DNA of 64,000 bases from Zygnema cylindricum (lineage: Eukaryota > Streptophyta > Zygnematophyceae > Zygnematales > Zygnemataceae), in NCBI GenBank assembly GCA_037447655.1, contig JBBHKE010000886.1:176783-240782 (forward strand), in the 5' to 3' direction. The notes under the pieces are model-generated. The model saw only the letters and a program-made list of their open reading frames with translations. It had not been told where the DNA came from and searched no databases. Positions 32,408-43,675 of this stretch are shown here, piece after piece. Both the position numbers and the translations under genes were made by a program. Numbering within the stretch: position 1 is the first letter of the stretch; each line of letters opens with the position of its first letter.

Positions 32408-33466
32408 GGAAGGGAGGGAAGGGAGAAGAGAAGAAGAGATAGTTGTGGTTTTGCTGTGCACTCTTTAGGGTTGGGGTTTCCACTGAGGCAGTTTGGTAGG
32501 ATATGAATGACAGAAGGGGACAAATAGGTATTTTCTCTGGTAGTGGGATATTGAAGGGTGAGAGTTTAAAGGTGAGAGAACAAAGGAAGAAGGAGAGAGA
32601 TGGGATGGGAATGGAGATGTGCCTTTGTGTCGCACTTACACCGTCTGTGTGTGTTTTATTCTAGTAGTGTGCGACTAACAAACCTCGAGAGTAGTTGAGA
32701 CTCTAAATTTAGATGAGAAGGACGAGAAGATCTGATATGGACTCAGTCTAGGGCAACGATCGTAGGGTAAAGGTGCTAGGCAAGGGAGGGAATGGAAGGG
32801 ATGGGATAGGAAAGGAAAGGGGGTGAACATCCCTCGTCTTTGGCAGAAATTGCTGTCAGAACAAAAAGGAGCGAAGGACGAAAAACCAAAACAGAAAGGA
32901 TCAGATACAGCGGGAGGGTTAGGTTTAACCTTTTGAGATTGAGAAGCTTTTTACTTCTTTGTGACCTAGTAGGTGAGATTTTTTGGAGGACTGAACCATG
33001 GTTGAGTGTATCTGAATGTATGGTTTCTTTACTTTTTAGACTCATTCTCGATTGTTTGAGAGGGAGAGAGGGCGAGGGAGAGAGAGGGGGAGAGAGAGAG
33101 GGAGAGGGGTAGAAATTTTATGAGAGGGACAAGAGGAGGGGACGGAATGGGGATGGGGATTTTTGCTCTACTAGTTGTAGGACTAGTAGGTGAAGAAAAC
33201 AAGGCTCAGGCTTATAAAAGATATTTGCAATGCCTGTCTCCTTATTGGCTTCTACTAGCTTTCAGTCGGTTTTTGTTTTGGTTTCTCAGGAAAAGATTTT
33301 GCTGATGTCAGCATCCAAAAAATCGCTGGACTTTAAATCATCATGCTCGAATTATTGTTTGTCCTCTTGTGCTGGTTTTGTTCCTGTGCTTCTTATTCAT
33401 CTAGTTGTTGGATAGTTTTCGGGTGTAAACGTCTTTCTTTCTTTTTCTATATACCATAAAAACGGA
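32408..33466 (+). other. Probable 3' untranslated region / downstream sequence of the hnRNP gene
   Basis: GA-rich, without convincing coding sequence. GA tract at 33055-33115. No exon recognised. Confidence 0.4.
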
Positions 33467-34745
33467 GAAGTATTTTTACTTGTGTCGTGGTTGATGGTTT
33501 TTCTTGTTTTGTTCTGTTTTTTTTTTTTTTCCTTTTTTTTTTCTGTTCGATATCCCGACCTTTCCTGGTTGTTTTTCATGGTTCTGTCTTTTAATGATTT
33601 TAAAATGAGCTGGGGTTGATGAGGGAAGGAGTGAAGAAGGAATCATTTCTTTTAAGGGCCTTTTTAGCTTGAATTTTAAGGAGATCAATTCTTGGTTTGT
33701 CTTTTTGTGTGGCTTGCTTTTTTTCTGCTCCCATTGTTTTGTTTGGAGGTGTTATGTCGTTTCATGCTGTTTTTTTTTTCAAAGATTGTGAAAATTTTGG
33801 AACTTATTTGTTAGGTTTTGGTCATCTGAAACGGTATTTTGCCTCTTTGTTTTGTTCCTGAGTGTTCTCGATGAATGGTAGGTTCTTCTAGAGTCAAAAT
33901 TATTGAATGTAAGAATTGTAGAAGAGTTGAGGGCAAGAACAATGGCGCTAAAACTGCCAATTCCAGTCATGTCTTGAGAAAGACACAGTTTCTACCGTGA
34001 ATTGTAGGATTGTTTCTGGAGTAGGAGATCAAATGGTGGTGGCATACTTCAAATATTAGTTCATGGACACAAGTTGTGTTGTACTTCAGGCGAGTTTTGT
34101 GAAAGGTCTAAAGTCAGCTGTGTCCTTTAGAATTGTATTTGAATGAATAACACTAATATGTTGTTCTTGACCGTGCAAGGTATAGTATGTTTGTGTCGCT
34201 GAAAATTATCGTTTAGATAGCCAGAGCTGAAGATTTTGCATTATGTGAGGTTAAGAGGAAGAGTAAATTTTCATAAATTATAGAAGGATAAGCATTGTGA
34301 GGATTATACTGTGGAGTTATTTGATCTTCCGTCTTTGTCAGTTATTTGATGAACATATTGTCAACAAATTCATGCTTTTCAATTGGGAACTTCTCTAAAT
34401 ATTTGGTCGCGTTTTAACTTCTTTATCCTGTAAAGCTTTATTATCAAAAAGCCATACAATACACTTCTTATCTGTGGAAAAAATATGGCTACAATGTAAA
34501 CCGTTGAAAACCAAGAGTGACAAATGGAAGGCTAGGCTGGCTACATTGTTGAGAAGTTCAAATATACAAAAATAATGAAGTACATGTGAGACAAGTTCAT
34601 TCATTTACTAATCCAATGCCAGAATATTTGCAGTTGGTTTTGCATTAATTGACCCATGCTTACTATTTCGGTGGCAATACACTAGATCGGCACCTAGTTA
34701 TTAATAAAGAATTTTATGAGCCAACATTATCGAAAGTGCTACTGC

Positions 34746-35096
34746 TAGTGTTGTGTATCGAAGGCACCTAGCCGATATTCAATATGTGCATAATTTTGGG
34801 TACCCGATAATCGATATATTGCTTCAGTATATCGAGGAGTTTAACATCGCGATATTTTTGCAATATATCGGCAGTTAATTCAATATACTTTCTACCGCGA
34901 TATATCAAAGTTGACGCTAGCTCAAAAAAAATACAAAAGCCCCCCACCAACCCCCACCCCCCCCGGCCCCCCGGTTGTACCTTTTTCATCCGACTTTCCG
35001 ACTGATTTCCGTACCATATCGAAGCCTCTGACCGATTGATAATCAATATATCGAATATCGAATCTATCGCGATATATTTTACCCGATACACAACAT
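34746..35096. mobile_element. hAT-type MITE (TAGTGTTG family) in duplication copy 1
   Basis: Starts TAGTGTTGTGTATCG and ends CGATACACAACAT. Flanks are GCTACTGC (34738-34745) and TCTACTGC (35097-35104), 7 of 8 matching. The other duplication copy has the empty site GTGCTACTGCAATCATTCTC at about 38396-38415. The interior is rich in CGATATATCG-like palindromes with a C-run near 34940-34975, as in the 10307 element. Confidence 0.85.
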
Positions 35097-35321
35097 TCTA
35101 CTGCAATCATTCTCTGTTAAGGTACAGATTTCGGATAACTGTCCCTGTACGATCAACGATAAAAAGTTAGAAACCCTAAATAATCTGCCATACTTGTGGG
35201 ATCTCCGACCAAATTGTACGGACGAAAGTCCATCGTGGCGGAGAGCCCTTCGTTCATGGAAATAGTTCGCACGTTTCCTTCCAAAACAAAAAGTTTCACC
35301 AATAAAATTGTGGAAACAATC

Positions 35322-35828
35322 CATAGTTCAAAAGTAGTTGAAAGTAGGCCCATACAATATGCCTATTGTACGCAAAACATACTATATGACCTTAAGACCC
35401 ATATTGTATTGGTCGCAAAATGAAAAAAAAAAGTAACAGGGTTGAGTTGCACATCGATCGATAGAGAATTAAACGTCATGTCTAAATTTTGAAAAACATT
35501 CGGACAATTTTTTTTTTTTTTGTGAGTTTGAGGTTTTTTGTATTTAAACCGTCAGATTTAGACGATCGAACGGTCGCTGATCAAATTAGCGATCTAAGAC
35601 GATCACATGAAAAGCCCATAACACAACTCATCCTACGCCGTGTTAGTTCGCAAAAAAATTTCGTCCGGCGGCGTGCGCTGTACTATGATGATACGTCATA
35701 TTCGTACGATCGTACAAGAGCGTGCACAAACGCACACACATACAGTATGCCTACTCTACGCGAGTTTTGTGCCAAGTTTTGTGCGCCTACCAAAGGCCTA
35801 CCATATAAACGCCTACTTTTGAACTATG
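35322..35828. mobile_element. hAT-like MITE (CATAGTTC family) in duplication copy 1
   Basis: 507 bp, ends CATAGTTCAAAAGTAG / CTACTTTTGAACTATG, perfect 8-bp duplication AAACAATC (35314-35321, 35829-35836). The empty site is at about 38612-38625 in copy 2. Related to 11159-11441. Confidence 0.88.
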
Positions 35829-35947
35829 AAACAATCTTTGCCTAGATAGCGAAATTTTGCTCCGCCCAAACGCTTTACAGCAGTGAGTACAAATGCATGC
35901 AGAAATCGTACAGATTTCAGAAAGTACAAATGCTTACGTAAACATTG

Positions 35948-36563
35948 CACCGCGAATCGTAATTAGAGTAATGAAAAAATTAGAGTAAAAAAACAAAAAA
36001 AAAACAATTAGAGTAATGAACTCTAATTTATGTGATAGAATTTTTTCACAGAGGAAGTTTAGTCTAATTTATTGAAGTATTCTATATTGGGTTATGTCGG
36101 CAATAATTATCCGCGATGAAATTATGAACACTAAATTACGTAGACGTACAAAATCTGTCAGTCCGTATAGTTTGACGTCATTATGACGTTAGTACTATTT
36201 GTCGCGCTGAATGTCAGTTAATGTTCACACTGACGACAATACTGTCGACGGACGAGAGTTATGCGAACGGCTTTTTTTCGATGTGATTGATTTTTTGTTT
36301 AGTGCGATTTCACGTGCGAGCGCGATTCTATTAAATCATTATTTGTACCTTTTTACTTATAAACGTACAATTTTGCACGGTCGGACGTCGTCCGTACATC
36401 ACACTATTTAAAACGAACCTATATTATAACTTTTTACGCTAATTAAACCTTACCAAAATTAGAATAATGAAAAAATTAGAATCATTTACTCTATTTGACG
36501 TGATAGAGTCGAAATTTCGAGCGACCGAATTAGCGTTATTTACTATAATTACGATTCGCGGTG
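35948..36563. mobile_element. TA-target MITE-like element in duplication copy 1
   Basis: 616 bp with ends CACCGCGAATCGTAATTA / TAATTACGATTCGCGGTG, followed by TA. The left TA is degraded to TG. Absent from copy 2 between GTACAAATGCTTAC and ACTTCAGAGAGTAC. Contains inner repeats of ATTAGAGTAATGA and many GTAC cores. Confidence 0.75.
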
Positions 36564-36621
36564 TAGTATATTACAGACTTCAGAGAGTACAATGCGTACA
36601 GGAAACTTTAGTACTAACTGA

Positions 36622-36654
36622 TAGTGTTGTGTATCGGAAGGCTCATACCAACAA

Positions 36655-36713
<59 letters not shown>

Positions 36714-37000
36714 ACCTACTGATAATAGATATTTTAGTTCGATATATCGTAAAGGAAGTTATTTGTTTTGTATCGAAAAAAAATCTTATCACGATATATT
36801 AGATATTCCATGTATTGAATATCGAGCGGTTAGCCGGAACTAACAAAAACCATCGCGATACATTTGGTGGGAGGTGGCGTCCGTACGGCTTTAGTACGAA
36901 AATAATGAATGAAAATTGTACGAAAAATTTCCCCTTTCCCTCCTCCCCCCGCGATCGCCCATCGCTATCATGCTGGTGCATTCTAAGACTTGACTCTCTT
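36622..37000. mobile_element. TAGTGTTG-family hAT MITE remnant, older than the duplication
   Basis: Left end TAGTGTTGTGTATCGG at 36622, with a (TA)n expansion at 36658-36709. The matching right end is missing. The same remnant is present at 38790 in copy 2, so it was there before the duplication. Confidence 0.65.
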
Positions 37001-37160
37001 TCATAGTTAACTACACTAAACTATAACTTAAAATGTGGCTTACTGTGGACCACTCAGCTAAATGTATTTTAAACATTATTTTATGAATTTCGGGTCAAAA
37101 AAGTAGAATCCCTAACTCTATTAGCAGTGTTTTGCTCCGGTGTTTGAATGTTTTAACGTT

Positions 37161-39292
37161 TTAAGTATTTTACTGTGTTGTGGTTGATGGTTTTTCTTGT
37201 TTTGTTTTTTTTTTTTTGTTCGATATCCCGACCTTTCCTGGTTTTTCATGGTTGTCTTTTAATGATTTTAAAATGAGCTGGGGTTGATGAGGGAAGGAGT
37301 GAAGAAGGAATCTTTTTCTTTAAAGGGCCCACTTTGAGCTTGGATTTTAAGGAGATCAATTCTTGTTTAGTCTTTTTGTGTGCCTTGCTTTTTTCTGCTC
37401 CCATTGTTTTGTTTGGAGGTGTTATGTCGTTTCATGCTGTTCTTTTTTCAATGAGTGAAAATTTTGGAACTTATTTGTCAGGTTTTGGTCATTTGAGACG
37501 GGTTTTTGCCTCTTTGTTTTGTTCCCGAGTGTTCTTGATGAATGCTAGGTTCTTCTAGAGCCAAAATTATTGAATGTAAGAATTGTAGAAGAGTTGAGAG
37601 CAAGAACAATGGCCCTAAAACTGCCAATTCCAGTCATGTCTCTGAGAAAGACATAGTTTCTACCGTGAATTGTAGGACTGTCTTTGGGGTAGGAGGTCAA
37701 ATGGTGGTTGTATACTTATCAAATACTAGTTCATGGACACGTTGTGTTGTATTTGAGGCGAGTTTTTTGAAAGGTCTAAAATCAGCTTTGAAAGGTCCTT
37801 CAGAACTGTATTTGAATTAATAACACTAATATGTTATCCTTGACCGTGCAAGGTATAGTATGTTTGTGTCGCTGAAAAATATCTTTTAGGTAGCCAGAGC
37901 TGAAGATTTTGCATTATGTGAGGTTAAGAGGAAGAGTAAATTTTCATACAATATAGAAATAAGCATCGTGAGGGTAATACTGGGGAGTTCTTTGATTTCT
38001 TGTTTGTCAGTTATTTGATGAGCACATCGTTGATAAATTCATGCTTTTCAATTGGGAACTTCTCTGAATATTTGGTCTTTTGACTTCTTTATTCTGTAAG
38101 GCTTTATTATCTAAAAGTCATACCATAGACTTCGTATCTGTGGAAAAAATATGGCTACAATGTAAAACGGTGAAAGCCGAGAGTGACAAATGGTTGGCTA
38201 GGCTGACTACATTGTTGTGAAATTCAAATATACAAAAAAAATGAAATACATATGAGACTAGTTCATTCATTTACTGTTCCAATGTCAGAATATTTGCAGT
38301 TGGTTTTGCATTAATTGACCCATGCTTACTATTTCGGTGGCGATACACTAGATTTCCACATTAAAGAAGAATTTTATAAGCCTACATTGTCGTAAGTGCT
38401 ACTGCAATCATTCTCAGTTAAGGTACAGATTTCGGATAACTGTCCCTATAAGATCAACGATAAAAAGTTAGTAACCCTAAATAATCTGCCAGACTTGTGG
38501 GATCTCCGACCAAATCATACGGGCGAAAGTCCATTGTGGCGGAGAGCCCTTCGTTCATGGAAATAGTTCGCACGTTTCCTTCCAAACAAAAAGTTTCACC
38601 AATAGAATTGTGGAAACAATATTTGCAAAGATAGCAAAATTTTGCTCCGCTAACGCTTTGCACCAGCGAGTAAAAATGCATGCAGAAATCGTACAGATTA
38701 ACGTACAAATGCTTACAAAATATGACAAACTTCAGAGAGTACAATGCGTACAGGAATCGTACAAACTTTAGTACTAAACTACTAACTGATAGTGTTGTGT
38801 ATCGGAAGCCTCTTTCCAACAACCGATATTTTTTTTTTTATGACCTACCGATAATAGATATTTTGGTTCGATATATCGTAAAGGAAGTTATTAGTTTTGT
38901 ATCGAAAAAAAATCTTATCACGATATATTAGATATTCCATGTATTGAATATCGAGCGGTTAGCCGGAACTAACAAAAACCATCGCGATACATTTGGTGGG
39001 AGGTGGCGTCCGTACGGCTTTAGTACGAAAATAATGAATGAAAATTGTACGAAAAATTTCCCCTTTCCCTCCTCCCCCCGCGATCGCCCATCGCTATCAT
39101 GCTGGTGCATTCTAAGACTTGACTCTCTTTCATAGTTAACTACACTAAACTATAACTTAAAATGTGGCTTACTGTGGACCACTCAGCTAAATGGTATTTT
39201 AAACATTATTTTATGATTTCGGGTCAAAAAAGTAGAATCCCTAACTCTATTAGCAGTGTTTTGCTCCGGTGTTTGAATGTTTTAACGTTTTA
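37161..39292. repeat. Direct duplication, copy 2 (2.1 kb)
   Basis: Adjacent to copy 1 and in the same orientation. It lacks the three insertions of copy 1 and so gives their empty sites. It includes the TAGTGTTG-family remnant at 38790. A 92-codon frame at 37542-37820 is broken in copy 1 and is not annotated as a gene. Confidence 0.85.
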
Positions 39293-39449
39293 ACGATAAA
39301 ATCGTGTTTTGAATGATGATGGTAAGATTGATATTGTTGTTTGTCGTCCTCAACAACACGATTTCTATGTAAATTTTTCTTCCAAAATGATGTTCAAGAC
39401 TTATGGTTGCACTATGAGAATGGGACTGAGGCTCTGTCTTTGGAAAGTA

Positions 39450-39742
39450 CACCGTGTATCGCTATTAGTGTTAATAATTTTTTTCGCCACTTAAAACATT
39501 TTTTCTCCGTACACGATTGTCGGATTTTCAAATTTGAAACCGCCAATCGGAAGCTGAGAATGCTACCTTCCAAAAAAAAAAAAAAAAAAGATCCAAAATC
39601 ACACTTTCTATTACACTTTCTGTTAGTGTTGATGTTTTTTTTTTTTTCGTCAGATCCAAAATCCGATAAGTGTGTACGGAGAAAAGATGTTTTAACTTTT
39701 AAGAGACGAAAAAAACGTTGGCACTAATAGCGATTCACAGTA
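39450..39742. mobile_element. TA-target MITE (family M), copy 2
   Basis: 293 bp flanked by TA (39448-39449, 39743-39744). Ends are CACCGTGTATCGCTATTAG and CTAATAGCGATTCACAGTA. Subterminal TTTCGCCACTTAAAACA pairs with a complementary block near 39690-39715. Contains an A-run and a T-run insertion relative to copy 3. Confidence 0.8.
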
Positions 39743-40218
39743 TACATATCGTACCATATTTGCGTGTCGACGATCTCAACATAAAAACACTTTTCATGCA
39801 TTACATGCCCCTCCATGCATACATGTTTTTCCTCGCTTAGACCTATCATATTAAGCACCTCATCTCACCCTCCTCTTCTATCTTTTTTACCACTTCCAGC
39901 AGAATTTTCACTACTACAAGTCTACCACCTCTTCTTATGGCAACAAGGCTCTAGCCACACTAATATAAGTGTCCAGAACGTCTCCTCTTCCCTTAAAACC
40001 CTCCGAGGAGGCAATGGCATTTGTTAGAGAAGCCGATGTGGCGAGAGCTTATAATCTTCGATCATTTTGTATCCCCTTTTGGTAAGAAAATTGTTTTAAG
40101 TTTCTTTTTGCCTTTCTTTGTCATTTATTAGTGACGATCCTATGGTTGCAGCCCCTTGGCATGTCGTCCTTATGGTTTCACTCTAGGTGTTAATTTAAGC
40201 TTCCGAAGAAGGAAGCTA

Positions 40219-40435
40219 CACTGTGTATCGCTATTGGTGTTAATATTTTTTTCGCCACTTAAAACATCTTTTCACACTCGTACACACTTGTCTGATTTTC
40301 AATTGAGACCGCCGATTGGAAGCTGAGAATCTTACCTTTCAATCGCAACCGTCAGATCCATAATCCGACAAGTGTGTACGGAGAAAAGATGTTTTAAGTG
40401 GCGAAAAAAACATTAACACTAATAGCGATACAGTG
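40219..40435. mobile_element. TA-target MITE (family M), copy 3
   Basis: 217 bp with TA on both sides (40217-40218, 40436-40437) and inverted repeats of about 55 bp: CACTGTGTATCGCTATTGG at the start, CTAATAGCGATACAGTG at the end, with TTTCGCCACTTAAAACATC / GATGTTTTAAGTGGCGAAA inside. It is the best preserved copy. Confidence 0.88.
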
Positions 40436-40437
40436 TA

Positions 40438-40634
40438 CATTGCCCATCGTTATTAGTGTTAATAACACTAATTCGGTCGCGACTTTTTCTGACCAAAAGT
40501 CACAAAATAGAGTAAACAACATTATTTAAGGAGGTGGACTACAATCTGCCACCTCTCCTTGCACTAAATTAGTATTATTAATTCTAATTTCTCATTAACA
40601 CTGATAAATCTTTCATGGTAATAACGATGAGTGG
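40438..40634. mobile_element. TA-target MITE of a second family, abutting copy 3
   Basis: Inverted ends CATTGCCCATCGTTATTA and TAATAACGATGAGTGG. TA at 40436-40437 is shared with the previous element and TA follows at 40635-40636. Confidence 0.65.
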
Positions 40635-42299
40635 TATAGTGGTGGCTCGTGAAACCATGGCCAGATAGGGCAGATTTCTTCGAGGGGATTGGAAAACTAC
40701 TCAATGAGTACGAGGAGGAATTGTTTAGTATTTCCACTACACCCTTCTTTTTATTGGCCCATTGGTAGCCCATTGTTAGTTCCTACAGTTTTTCTTGCCC
40801 ATTCTGTTGAGCTTTCTCAGGCATTTCAATGAGCAGTTCAATTTTTCTCTAGCAATCTGGGTGCACCGACCACACACCCTTGCTCCTTCATCTTCTAACA
40901 CAGGAGAGCGAATACGTGTGCTCCATCCCACCCGTTTGTTCCCCTCCATTCGCCCTTTTGAGCCCCGCAAATCTCTCACCAAAAATACTAAGGCATCTCC
41001 GTCGAGGAGTTCTCCACTTCCACACATATCTCTCCATTGGAGGACCCTCTGACAATGTTGAAGCGTTATTACCTGATGTTTGGCCACCCAATGTGATGGC
41101 AATGGTATTAAAATACTCTTCTACATTTTTATACATTTTTTTTCTTTTCTACATTTTATGTTTTCATTTTATTTTTCTTCTACTCTTCTACATTTGTTCC
41201 CTAATAGTCGGTGAAAATCGTCTTTAGCGGGTTTGCTATGTCCTCACGAGGTTCCGTTTGGCCACTATCATCAAGTCCTTTTGGTGTTTTCCTGTGCTGG
41301 TAGGAAACTGATCTCTGATGGTGCATCGTACTATCTGAATTAAACCTCTAATGTGAACACCTGGAGTATGATGGATCAATCAATTCATAGGTTTTTAGAT
41401 TTTTTAGGGTTTTTAAGGATTTAAGGTTTATGGTTTTTTAGGAAATTTAAGGTTTGGGGTTTTATAGGACCACCCGAGGAGTTTGTGAGGCAGTGATTCA
41501 GAACATTCTGGATTTGTTTCAACTCCATTCAAAGGTGAGGTGTTACTCCGGGTCGAGGTTTGGAATTCTTTTACAATTGTAGATCTTCGCATAGTTTACT
41601 TTACAGTTCTTGGCCCCACTCTCTGTTATATTTTTTCAATCGTACAACCATCTATTTATTGTTTTGCAGCTTTTAGGTTCTCGGCTAAAAGTTAACTAGT
41701 TTTCCTTTCTTTAATAATCTATAGAGATACTCTTAGAGAGACCCATACTTTTGTCCTTACTCATTTCAGGCTGTAGATTTTTGGTTGCGGATCAAAGCCT
41801 TCTACCAAACACTTACAAGAACTAAAGCTTCTATTTTCAATTGTGATGGTTGGTTACCATAGAGTTTCCTTTCAAAGTTTCAAAGTTTACTTTTCTCCCG
41901 TCTCCCTCTCAATCTTTAGGTATCACCTTTAAAGGCATCTGAGTGCTAGAATGCCCACTAGGCTCAACTTCGTTTTGACTATTCTTTTTTCTCAACTTTG
42001 CTTGTGACTATTTTTTTCGTCTCAACTCTACCGATCTGCCAAAGAACACCTCCCAAAGTTCCCAAACCCTAAGTTGGTTTTTCTTGTTTTGCCTAGATTT
42101 TTGACTACTTAAATCTTGACCTCACAAATACTTCTTTCTGACACCTGTCATGTCATTGCTTTCAACTTCAACAATGTGACTAAAGCATCGTTCAACAGGT
42201 CAAGGCCTGGGAAGCATTTGATAAAAAACTGGGTCCTTTAGCCCGAATCACACACCTCTTCCTCTCTCAAGCTAGGGAGTAGAGTCTAATTCCTGTCAA

Positions 42300-43675
42300 C
42301 ATTTTCATCAGGAATTGAAACCAGTTGTGAACAGCAATTGCAGTTTTCTTAGAGAGCTGCGTTTGCTCTTCACTATTTGTCGCTATTTTACCTTACAAGC
42401 ACCTCACCTCTTCCAGCCTTCACTTCATCTCTGAGTTCCCAAAATCCCCTCTTCTACACCTAATAAATTTAGTTTTGCCGAGGATCCTTCAATTAAAAAA
42501 AAAAAAAAAAAAAAATCCATCTCTTTCCATCTTTGGTAAGGGTTTGGGTTTTATTTCCTAGTATTTCTCACGCAAAATTGAGATCAAGTGAGAGCGAGAG
42601 TCACCATAATCTGTGTGAATATCTAAATCAACCCTTTGCCATTTGAGGGCAAAATGCTCGCAGACTTATTATATTTGCACATCCCTGGTATTTCACTATT
42701 TCCCTGATTTGATTGAAAGTTTACCCGGAAACAAAATACTCCTTAGACTCGGCTAAACCTCGTTGCTGGTTTCATTCAGATGAGGTGGATTTAAGAAAAT
42801 TTGAAATCCATTCACCAATTACAACGCAGATACGGTCACAGCATCCGAGGCATAAGTCCGTACAAGTTTTCAAATTACGGGAAACCATTTGCCCGTTAGA
42901 TGTCAGATTTAGTACGGCCGGCAATTGTTGATCCGGCAGTCAAAACCTCCCGGGTCAGGACAAATAAGGTCCTTGCTTTACAACCAAAACCAGCTACGGT
43001 CATCAGTCTTTCCAGCGACATAGAAAAAAAAAAGATCCGTACAATACCAGCTCCAGCTTTATATTAGGAAACCAATGCCAAACTCCACAAATTTACATGT
43101 GCGCAAAACTTTTCTTTGTAAAATCGAGATCATATTAGGAAACATGAAACAAAAGACCAGCTACCTAATCTACAGACCAATGGGTCAAAACAAGCCAAAA
43201 AAAAAAAAACCCAGTATAAATCAAATAAATTATTCTAGAAAACTGCAATTTTAGCAAGAATATCAAAAATAGTTCAGGAATTAACTGAACCAAAAATCCC
43301 CCCAGAGAATATCAAAAAATTCTTAAACAGGCCTTATACTCCGTAATAAGACCAGATTTGTATCGTTGAGATTGGGATTTCTGTCCCATTATCCAGGGTC
43401 CGGCTAAATTCTCTACAATACAGAGAGCCAGCAGTCCCCTTTGCATCAGCGTAAAACAAATTGTTTTAAAAGAATTAACCTTCATACATAAATCACCTTC
43501 CAATGACCTGTCCAGGCTTTCCCACACATTACTTTTATCTACAGCTTTCTCGAAACATTGTTTCTCTGTTTGCCTCTGATCTCTTTCCCTTCCTTTATCA
43601 TCTCCGCAGTTGACATTTCAAGCTGACATCAATTCCGAGTGGCAAACACTCTCACCATGCAATCCTTCCGTGAAT
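42300..43675. other. Intergenic, no gene seen
   Basis: Has an A-run at 42488-42514 and A-rich runs. The right part probably includes the 3' untranslated region of the XTH gene. No supported ORF. Confidence 0.45.

Larger units (their letters stand above)
33467..37160. repeat. Direct duplication, copy 1 (3.7 kb, with three insertions)
   Basis: Begins AAGTATTTTTACTTGTGTCG and ends GTTTGAATGTTTTAACGTTT. It matches 37161-39292 over its length apart from three insertions: 34746-35096, 35322-35828 and 35948-36563. It starts about 1 kb after the hnRNP stop. No supported gene; short frames are not conserved between copies. Confidence 0.85.
40012..42290 (+). other. Possible exons of an unidentified gene
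   Basis: Low-confidence candidate. Short frames bordered by splice-like signals: ATG at 40012 with MAFVREADVARAYNLRSF before GTAAG (40079); about 41040-41104 ending PPNVMAM; 41209-41300; about 41470-41534 with VIQNILDLFQLHSK before GTGAG; and 42199-42283 with VKAWEAFDKKLGPLAR and a stop. I could not identify a family or confirm phases across all borders, and a MITE sits in the first putative intron. It may equally be a decayed gene. Confidence 0.2.

Noticed and set aside
31434-32483. Long open frames on both strands through the Gly/Tyr-rich exon
   Set aside because: They are shadows of the repetitive GGN/TAY codons of the hnRNP tail, with biased, meaningless composition.
36799-39110. Identical 60-63 codon frames at 36799 and 38928
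   Set aside because: Identity comes from the recent duplication of a MITE remnant, not from selection on a protein.
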